DNA of 64,000 bases from an uncultured Clostridia bacterium (GTDB taxonomy: Bacteria; Bacillota; Clostridia; Christensenellales; CAG-138): contig CAKTYU010000005.1 of NCBI GenBank assembly GCA_934633985.1, positions 62,001 to 126,000 on the forward strand. The letters run 5' to 3'. Made by a program: the position numbers and the translations under genes. Under the pieces are notes generated by a model. That model was not told the origin of the DNA and did no database searches. It saw nothing but the letters and a program-made list of their open reading frames with translations. Positions 58,677 to 64,000 of this stretch are shown piece after piece. Position 1 is the first letter of the stretch. Each line of letters begins with the position of its first letter.

Positions 58677-59903
58677 TTAGTTTACGCCCTGGATAGCCAC
58701 GAACTTCCACTCGCCGGTGGCGGTGTCAACTTCCTTAACGAAGGCAGCGTCGCGGATGGCGTCGCCGATCTCGTCGAAGGCGATGGCGCCGGTTACGCCC
58801 TCATAGGTGGTGCCGGGCAGGGCCTTGAGCACGTCGGCGGGGTTGGTGGAGCCGGCGTTCTTCAGCGCCTCGAGGGCGGTGAAGTAGGAGTCATAGCCCA
58901 TGGCGGTCACGGCGGAGATCATGTCGTTGCCGCCGTTGTTGGCCTTGGCGGTAGCGTCGCTGTTGATCCACTCCTTGATGCCGGATACGAAGGCCTGGGC
59001 GGCCTCGCTCTCCGCGCCCTCATCGAAGAAGGTGGTAACGCAGACCTTTACGTCCTTGCCCTTGGCAGCGCCGGTTATGACGTTGGAATCCCAGGTGTCG
59101 CCGGCCAGGATAGGCATGGTCATGCCGTTGCCCGCAGCCTGGTCGATGATCAGGGCAGCAGCCTCGGTGGATACGGGGGAGAAGAATACCTCAGCGCCGC
59201 TGTTCTGAGCGGTGGTGATGTAGGAGGTGAAGTCGGAGTTGCCCTCGGGGAAGGTCTCCTCAACCACCTCGCCGCCCAGGGCCTTGAAGGCCTCTACGAA
59301 GTAGTGGCACAGGCCGCCGGAGTAGTCGTCGCCCAGCTTGGAGAGGCAGTATGCCTTCTTCGCGCCGAATTCCTTGCTGGCGAAGTTAGCGAGAACGGTG
59401 CCCTGGAAGGGATCCAGGAAGCATATACGGAAGTAGCAGTCCACGCCGTTGGTCACCTGGGGGTTGGTGCAGGTGATGCCTACCGCGGGGATGCCCGCCT
59501 TGTTGAATACGTCGCCTGCGGCGATGGATACGCCGGAGCCGTAGGAGCCGAGGACTATGGATACGTTCTGGGCTACCAGGTTAGCCGCCGCGGTGGGGGC
59601 CTTGTCGTTGGAGCTCTCGTTATCCACTATGACCAGCTCTACGTTGTAGGTCTCGCCGCCGATCTCGACGGTGGGCTGTACCTTGTTGGCATACTGTACG
59701 CCGAGGGTCTCCTGCTTGCCGCCTGCGCCGTTGTCGCCGGAGGCGGGCTCGAATACGCCGATCTTTACGACCTTCGCGCCGTCTGCGGGCGCGGCGGCAT
59801 CGGTACCCTCAGCGGGCGCCTGGGTGCCGGCGGGCTGGGAAGAACATGCTGCTGCAGAAAGTGCCAGCACTGCGATAAGGAGCAGGGCTACGAATTTCTT
59901 CAT
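58677..59903 (-). CDS. livJ: Branched-chain amino acid-binding lipoprotein LivJ/LivK type
   Basis: A 408-residue substrate-binding lipoprotein: signal helix and lipobox 'LSAAAC' (Cys near 19), Ala/Pro-rich linker, then a periplasmic-binding fold ('VKIGVFEPASGDNGAGG', 'IVLGSYGSGVSIAAGDVFN', 'PAVGITCTNPQVTNG'). It captures branched-chain or similar amino acids and passes them to LivHMGF. The start is ATG 59903, which has 'ggaggaaa' upstream. Ligand preference within the family is not predictable. Confidence 0.92.
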   Translation of the reverse strand: MKKFVALLLIAVLALSAAACSSQPAGTQAPAEGTDAAAPADGAKVVKIGVFEPASGDNGAGGKQETLGVQYANKVQPTVEIGGETYNVELVIVDNESSNDKAPTAAANLVAQNVSIVLGSYGSGVSIAAGDVFNKAGIPAVGITCTNPQVTNGVDCYFRICFLDPFQGTVLANFASKEFGAKKAYCLSKLGDDYSGGLCHYFVEAFKALGGEVVEETFPEGNSDFTSYITTAQNSGAEVFFSPVSTEAAALIIDQAAGNGMTMPILAGDTWDSNVITGAAKGKDVKVCVTTFFDEGAESEAAQAFVSGIKEWINSDATAKANNGGNDMISAVTAMGYDSYFTALEALKNAGSTNPADVLKALPGTTYEGVTGAIAFDEIGDAIRDAAFVKEVDTATGEWKFVAIQGVN

Positions 59904-59940
59904 GATTTTTTCCTCCATAATTATATTTCTTTTTGTTTAT

Positions 59941-60033
59941 GGCATATATGCTATATGCCTGAGCCATCGGCTTTTTTTGCCGACGGTACAAAACGATTAC
60001 AAAGATTATAAGGTAAGGCGCATCCTTTTGCAA
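59941..60033 (-). promoter_or_regulatory. liv promoter and two leader hairpins
   Basis: On the - strand TTGCAA (60028-60033) and TATAAT (60005-60010) are spaced by 17 bases. The following leader contains CCGTCGGC/GCCGATGG around a loop of seven A (59964-59986) and the near-perfect palindrome GGCATATA-TGC-TATATGCC (59941-59959), either of which could be an operator or an mRNA structure. No leader peptide is seen. Confidence 0.6.
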
Positions 60034-60362
60034 GAAAAAAGTTTGTAATGTGGAAACAAATGTCCGCGTTCTGCGGACGGCGGCGTTGCTTATCGGCTTT
60101 TAACGAAAATAAAATTTTTTTCGATTCAAGTTTATCCTTAAAATGCGGACAGTTGTTTTTGCGGTGCTAATAGCTTATAAGTTTTATCGACGCCTTTATC
60201 TTACTATATAAATTATGCTTTTGCAATACCTTAACCGAATATATTAAGTTCTACCTTTCTTTTTAAGTCCGTCACAAGCGGACATCCATAATTTTTTTAA
60301 GTGTTTTTCGCTGTAAAAGATTTTTTAGGCGCAGAGTGGGTATGCAATGGCGCTTATGAGAA
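60034..60362. other. Gene-free AT-rich gap upstream of the liv promoter
   Basis: There is no convincing gene in about 330 bases. Notable points are GTCCGC/GCGGAC (60062-60079), GTCCG/CGGAC near 60270-60285 and a third 'GCGGAC' near 60153, which could be related binding sites. The rest is AT-rich with no clear function. Confidence 0.4.
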
Positions 60363-60395
60363 GAAGCGGCCCTGCCGTTTGGCACGGGCCGCTTC
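60363..60395 (-). terminator. Terminator of the second alanine symporter
   Basis: GAAGCGGCCC (60363-60372) pairs with GGGCCGCTTC (60386-60395), with a smaller TGCC/GGCA pairing inside the loop. It lies 32 bases after the symporter stop. Confidence 0.75.
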
Positions 60396-60426
60396 CTACA
60401 AGGATGGAGATCTTGGATGGAGCTGA

Positions 60427-61833
60427 TTATTTCTTGCTGCCTTCGCTCAGGCGCACGCCGTTGAAATACTCGCGGGTGAGCTTGATGACTATGGGCGACA
60501 ATCCTAACAGGCCCACAAGGTTCGGGATAGCCATGAGGCCGTTGAGGGTGTCGGCGATATCCCATACCAGGGAGAGCTCGGTGACGGCGCCCAGGATTAT
60601 CACGAGGCAGAATATGATCTGATAAGGCTTGATGACCTTGGTGGACTTGAACAGGAACTCCGCGCAGCGGGTACCGTACAGGCACCAGGACAGTATGGTG
60701 GAGGTGGCGAAGAGGGTGAGGCCGACGGAGATTATGACGCCGCCCGCCTTGCCGAAGGTGGTGGCGAACGCAGCTATGGTGAGGGGAGCGCCCGCGGCCT
60801 GGCCGTATTCTATGGGAGTGCCGGACATGAGCACGGCGAAGGCGGTAAGGGTGCAGATGACGATGGTATCCGCAAATACCTCGAACACGCCGTAGCAGCC
60901 CTGATGCACAGCGGAGTCGTTATCCGCAGCGGCATGGGCGATAGGAGCGGAGCCAAGACCGGCCTCGTTGGAGAACACGCCGCGTCCGACGCCTCGTTTG
61001 ATGGCGGCGGAGATGGTGATGCCCACGGCGCCGCCCAGCACGGCGGAGGGGGTGAAGGCGCCCACGAAGATGCCGCGGAGCACGTTGCCTATGTTGCCTA
61101 TGTGTGCAAAGAAGATTATCAGTGCGGAGACTATGTAGATTACCGCCATGAAGGGGACCAGCCTTTCAGTGACCTGGCCTATGCGCTTGAGGCCGCCCAG
61201 CAGCACCAGCGCGCAGAACGCCGCCACTATGATGCCGATTATGAGGTTCGCAGCGTTGACGTTGATGGGGGTGAAGGAGTTGATGGTGCCGGAGATAGAG
61301 GTAACTATGGAGTTGATCTGGGTCATGTTGCCTATGCCGAAGGCCGCAAGCATTCCGAACAGTGCAAACAGCGTGCCCAGCCAGGCCCAGTTCTTGCCCA
61401 GGCCGTTCTTGATGTAGTACATGGGGCCGCCTACCCAGTCGCCCTTGTCGTTGCGCTCGCGGAAGTGTATGGCCAGGGTGACCTCAGCGAACTTGGTGCA
61501 CATTCCGAACAGGGCGGATACCCACATCCAGAAAACCGCGCCGGGGCCGCCGAGGGCGATAGCGCCGGTAACGCCGGCGATGTTGCCGGTGCCGACCGTC
61601 GCCGCAAGGGCGGTACACACGGCCTGGAAGGGAGTTACGGCGCCCTCGCCGGCTTCCTTCTTTTCAAAGATCTTGCCGATGGTGTTCTTCATTATGTAGC
61701 CGAACCACTTGAACTGTATCCAGCCGCAGCGGAAGGTGTAGTACACGCCGGTGCCTACCAGAAGGATCATGCCCGGCCAGCCCATTACGATGCCGTTAAG
61801 GAAGGAGTTTACTCTTATCAGTGTTTCCATCAA
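60427..61833 (-). CDS. Sodium:alanine symporter family protein (AlsT/DagA type), copy 2
   Basis: A 468-residue AGCS-family symporter with about eleven helices: 'CTALAATVGTGNIAGVTGAIALGGPGAVFWMWVSALFGM' covers the family signature, and 'RGVGRGVFSNEAGLGSAPIAHAAA' is the second conserved block. It imports alanine or glycine with Na+. It differs clearly from the copy at 22.4 kb, so the pair probably divides substrates or conditions. It has its own promoter and terminator. Confidence 0.91.
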   Translation of the reverse strand: MMETLIRVNSFLNGIVMGWPGMILLVGTGVYYTFRCGWIQFKWFGYIMKNTIGKIFEKKEAGEGAVTPFQAVCTALAATVGTGNIAGVTGAIALGGPGAVFWMWVSALFGMCTKFAEVTLAIHFRERNDKGDWVGGPMYYIKNGLGKNWAWLGTLFALFGMLAAFGIGNMTQINSIVTSISGTINSFTPINVNAANLIIGIIVAAFCALVLLGGLKRIGQVTERLVPFMAVIYIVSALIIFFAHIGNIGNVLRGIFVGAFTPSAVLGGAVGITISAAIKRGVGRGVFSNEAGLGSAPIAHAAADNDSAVHQGCYGVFEVFADTIVICTLTAFAVLMSGTPIEYGQAAGAPLTIAAFATTFGKAGGVIISVGLTLFATSTILSWCLYGTRCAEFLFKSTKVIKPYQIIFCLVIILGAVTELSLVWDIADTLNGLMAIPNLVGLLGLSPIVIKLTREYFNGVRLSEGSKK

Positions 61834-61969
61834 TAATTAGTCCTTTCTTTTTTTATTGAAAACCATAAAAATCAAAATTGGATAATGCGACGCGTTTTCC
61901 TGCAGGACAGAGGTTTTTTTTATTCAAATCCATTAAAAAAAAGTAAATGCAGCTTCTATTCACGCTAAG

Positions 61970-61998
61970 ATTTTAGCACGGAACATAAAAATAGTCAA
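61970..61998 (-). promoter_or_regulatory. Promoter of the second alanine symporter
   Basis: On the - strand TTGACT (61993-61998) and TAAAAT (61970-61975) are spaced by 17 bases. The ~130-base AT-rich leader has a small palindrome (TCCTGCAGGA) but no recognised riboswitch. Confidence 0.68.
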
Positions 61999-62231
61999 TA
62001 CATTTCTTCACAGCGGGGACATAAATTATTGCGAAAAAAGCCTTATTTTTGTAGGTTATTTAACAAATCCAACGCCCTTGCCCCGCCCGCCGTGGCTTAT
62101 AAAGCGCTTAGCGCGGTCATTTCGCCGGGGCGGGATATTGAAGGAACGGGAAACGATTGATGCATACTTAACAAAAAATGGAATAAGTTCTATCTTTAAA
62201 ATATCTGATTTTACAGGACGGGCGGGGGACG

Positions 62232-62267
62232 AAAAAAAAACCGCGGAGGCGGCCCTTGCCTCCGCGG
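62232..62267 (-). terminator. Strong terminator with no gene directly upstream
   Basis: CCGCGGAGGC (62241-62250) pairs perfectly with GCCTCCGCGG (62258-62267); in the - direction nine T follow (62232-62240). The nearest - strand gene (GNAT) ends 456 bases upstream. It therefore ends either a long read-through or a short RNA starting within the AT-rich region next to the oriC candidate. Confidence 0.75.
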
Positions 62268-62288
62268 GATGCTGCTTACTGCTCCTCC

Positions 62289-62538
62289 TATATCTTACAA
62301 AATAATTTAGATATTTTACTTTAAGGCAAGTTGAGGTGACTTTTGCGGCAAAGCGGGCAAATTCGGGGCGGCGGTTTCCCGCAAAAGCGTTGATAAGTGG
62401 TGTTGACAGTGCGCCGGTAAAATGTTGACGGGCGCAAAGGGCGCTTTTTGCGCGCCGCGCCTGCCTCCTGAGGGGCAAAAAGCTATCCTCAAAATGTGGA
62501 TAACCCCTGTTGATATGCTGTTGACGGCATGTTGACTC
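62289..62538. other. Candidate replication origin (oriC)
   Basis: An AT-rich segment (62289-62324) is followed by seven DnaA-box-like 9-mers, all in the same orientation: CGTTGATAA (62388), TGTTGACAG (62401), TGTTGACGG (62423), TGTGGATAA (62495, exact consensus), TGTTGATAT (62508), TGTTGACGG (62519) and TGTTGACTC (62530). Spacings in the second group are 13, 11 and 11 bases. There is no credible gene here. Proximity to rlmH, which lies near oriC in several Firmicutes, also fits. Not proven: I did not compute GC skew. Confidence 0.65.
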
Positions 62539-62722
62539 CTTCCCGCCGTTGAAAGCGTTGGAAAGGCGTGCCTTTTTCAATGGGAAATCAACCGGTTATC
62601 AATGCCGTATCTTCAGGCCGCGGCTAGGTTTTTTGGGGTTTTCAACGTTATCGGCACGCCTATTACGGATACTACTATATATATGTATTACAATGAGCTA
62701 AGGAGGGGGTGCGCCATGCCGC

Positions 62723-63208
62723 TTATCTGATGTAGTCGTAGGCTATGCGCTCGGTGCCGTCCTGAACGTATATTATGCCGCAGGCCCTGAAGCCGAACCT
62801 CGTTATGGCGGCCTGCATGGGAAGGTTGTCCCGGTGGGTGTCCACCCGGAGATAGTCCATCCTCCGGGCGCAGTAGCTAAAGCAGGCGTCGGATATGCCG
62901 CGGGCCCTGCCGTTGGAGGCCAGGCGGTGTATTGTCCCATAGGGCCGGCCGCAGCGCCATGCGCCGTCCCTGATGAGCTTGTAGTTGGGCTCCTCCCCTA
63001 TTATAAATGAAAAGACGCCCACGGGCTCGCCGCCCTCGGTCATAAGGTAGCTGTTGCCGCCGGTTATATCGGCCCTTATCACGTCCTCGCCGGGATAGCC
63101 GTTTATCCATTGGGAGGTGTTGCCGGAGCTCACCATAAAGCGCTTCGCCGCGGCGATGATCTCCATTATTTCGGGTATGTCCGCCAAGGTGCTCTTTCTT
63201 ATCTCCAT
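62723..63208 (-). CDS. GNAT family N-acetyltransferase
   Basis: A 161-residue GNAT protein. It has the N-terminal 'IRKSTLADIPEIMEIIAAAKRFM', a central 'GEPVGVFSFIIGEEP' strand, the acetyl-CoA-binding stretch as 'IHRLASNGRARGISDACFSYC' and 'LRVDTHRDNLPMQAAITRFGFRACG' near the end. The usual Q/RxxGxG/A loop is only loosely kept ('NGRARGIS'). The acceptor is unknown. It lies on the - strand between rlmH and the oriC candidate. Confidence 0.85.
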   Translation of the reverse strand: MEIRKSTLADIPEIMEIIAAAKRFMVSSGNTSQWINGYPGEDVIRADITGGNSYLMTEGGEPVGVFSFIIGEEPNYKLIRDGAWRCGRPYGTIHRLASNGRARGISDACFSYCARRMDYLRVDTHRDNLPMQAAITRFGFRACGIIYVQDGTERIAYDYIR

Positions 63209-63355
63209 ATCCTATCCTTTCAAAATAAGTCTTAATTAAAATAATATATAATATATAACTCTGCATCGCCTACCAAATATTTTAAAGCAGCGTATATATA
63301 ATTCAAAGTCGGCTTTTCTCCCGAAAAAAGAAGGTGCTATTTTTTTATTGAAGTC

Positions 63356-63420
63356 GGCTTTTCTCTTTCTTTTGCTTCTTTTCTGTTCTCTTTTCTCCTG
63401 AAAAGAGAAAGAAAAGAAGG
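63356..63420 (-). repeat. Polypyrimidine/polypurine repeat, copy D (after rlmH)
   Basis: The same element in reverse orientation, so that it again directly follows a stop codon in the gene's own direction (10 bases after rlmH). A partial second copy of its distal edge (GTCGGCTTTTCTC) lies at 63308-63320. This copy is more diverged than A to C. Confidence 0.78.
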
Positions 63421-63430
63421 CATAAATACT

Positions 63431-63910
63431 TTACTTATGATACGGCTCGTTGTTTATGATCTTGAAGCAGCGGTAGATCTGCTCCAGAAGCATTATCCGG
63501 AATATCTGATGGGAGAAGGTGGGCCTGCCGAAGCAGAGCGCGAGGTCGGCCCTTTGCAGCACCTCGGGAGAAAGCCCCAGCGACCCGCCTATGGCGAAGG
63601 CTATTTTGCTGCCGCCGGAATTCATTATGCCCTGGACGCGGGAGGCAAGCTCCGGTGAGGATAGCTGATCGCCCTTCAGGTCCATGGCTATAAGGTATTC
63701 GCCCGGCGCCACGCGGGACAGTATCCTCTCCCCCTCCGCCCGCTTTACCCGGCCCATCTCGGCAGGGGAAAGCTGCTCCGGCGCCTTTTCGTCCGCGACC
63801 TCGATAATATTGACCTCCGCAAAGCGGGATATGCGCTTTTTGAACTCGGCGCAGGCCTCGGCATAGAATTTCTCCTTGAGCCTGCCCACGCATATCAGCT
63901 TTACCGTCAT
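63431..63910 (-). CDS. rlmH: 23S rRNA (pseudouridine1915-N3)-methyltransferase RlmH
   Basis: A 159-residue SPOUT methyltransferase: 'KLICVGRLKEKFYAEACAEF' at the start, 'FAIGGSLGLSPEVLQRADLALCFG' (the SAM knot) and the C-terminal 'FSHQIFRIMLLEQIYRCFKIINNEPYHK', with the universal 'EPYHK' end. It methylates pseudouridine 1915 of 23S rRNA on the assembled ribosome. The ATG overlaps the stop of the upstream gene (ATGA). rlmH is often near the origin in Firmicutes. Confidence 0.96.
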   Translation of the reverse strand: MTVKLICVGRLKEKFYAEACAEFKKRISRFAEVNIIEVADEKAPEQLSPAEMGRVKRAEGERILSRVAPGEYLIAMDLKGDQLSSPELASRVQGIMNSGGSKIAFAIGGSLGLSPEVLQRADLALCFGRPTFSHQIFRIMLLEQIYRCFKIINNEPYHK

Positions 63911-64000
63911 ACCTCAAACCTCCCAGTCACCCTGTCCCTGTGGGCCACCGCGAGGGAAAACTCCGATTCGGGTATGTCCTCGCTTAAAAGCTCCGAGCGC
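63907..64000 (-). CDS. C-terminal end of an unidentified gene upstream of rlmH
   Basis: On the - strand the frame ending at TGA 63907-63909 is open to the window edge and reads '...SELLSEDIPESEFSLAVAHR' followed by 'DRVTGRFEV'. It overlaps the rlmH start by ATGA, typical of translational coupling, which supports it being real. Only about 31 residues are visible, too few to name the protein. In many Firmicutes a metallo-beta-lactamase-fold gene (walJ/yycJ) sits here, but I cannot confirm that. Confidence 0.5.
   Translation of the reverse strand, partial: RSELLSEDIPESEFSLAVAHRDRVTGRFEV

Noticed and set aside
62056..62580. A 174-codon - strand frame over the origin candidate
   Set aside because: It overlaps the DnaA-box cluster, the AT-rich segment and the strong terminator hairpin, has no recognisable domain and no good ribosome site.

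Overview
The window is about 64 kb of GC-rich bacterial DNA around the replication-initiation genes of what looks like a gut-dwelling member of the Clostridia. The support is: dnaA, dnaN, recF, gyrB, gyrA, noc, rsmG, mnmG, mnmE, jag, yidC, rnpA, rpmH and rlmH within 27 kb; a SpoIIQ-type peptidase and a CotH-family protein, which suggest sporulation; a bile-salt-hydrolase-type enzyme, which suggests gut life; and strong Shine-Dalgarno sites with consensus sigma-A promoters. Isoleucine is mostly encoded by ATA despite the high GC. I cannot name the genus.

Left arm (1-13.4 kb, mostly + strand): the end of an SPFH/zinc-ribbon protein, a PNPOx-fold protein, a DnaD/DnaC-like helicase-loading pair, a phosphoesterase, an M23/G5 envelope protein, murA, argS, a leader with five consecutive hairpins, serS, and a metal-efflux locus (ArsR-AraC fusion regulator facing an HMA protein and a P1B ATPase). 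From 13.5 to 24 kb lie accessory genes: a lipoprotein, a VWA protein, YoaK, a macro-domain/bile-salt-hydrolase pair, two tRNA-Ser genes followed by an array of structured repeats, a SpoIIQ-like peptidase, hpt, a YkvI-like transporter and an alanine symporter.

From 24 to 38 kb (- strand): metQ-metI-metN read from a leader that looks like a ribosome-mediated methionine attenuator; tatD-gpsA; an ABC exporter; a CotH/VTC/DUF4956 trio; a convergent-promoter locus with the layout of a type I toxin-antitoxin system; an alpha/beta hydrolase with a long charged N-terminus; and a CCA-adding-type nucleotidyltransferase.

From 38 to 55 kb is the origin gene set in a rearranged order. dnaN, mnmE and dnaA are the only + strand genes there. 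Each is followed by the same polypyrimidine/polypurine repeat and then a terminator; a fourth copy follows rlmH. From 55 to 62 kb are a liv branched-chain amino acid transporter and a second alanine symporter. At 62.29-62.54 kb an intergenic stretch combines an AT-rich segment with seven DnaA-box-like 9-mers in one orientation, and is the best oriC candidate. A GNAT protein, rlmH and the end of one more gene complete the window.

The observations most worth following are the metNIQ attenuator, the toxin-antitoxin locus, the tRNA-Ser-linked structured repeats, the polypurine repeat family, and the oriC candidate together with an atypical DnaA recognition motif. All rest on reading the sequence alone; no database search was run.
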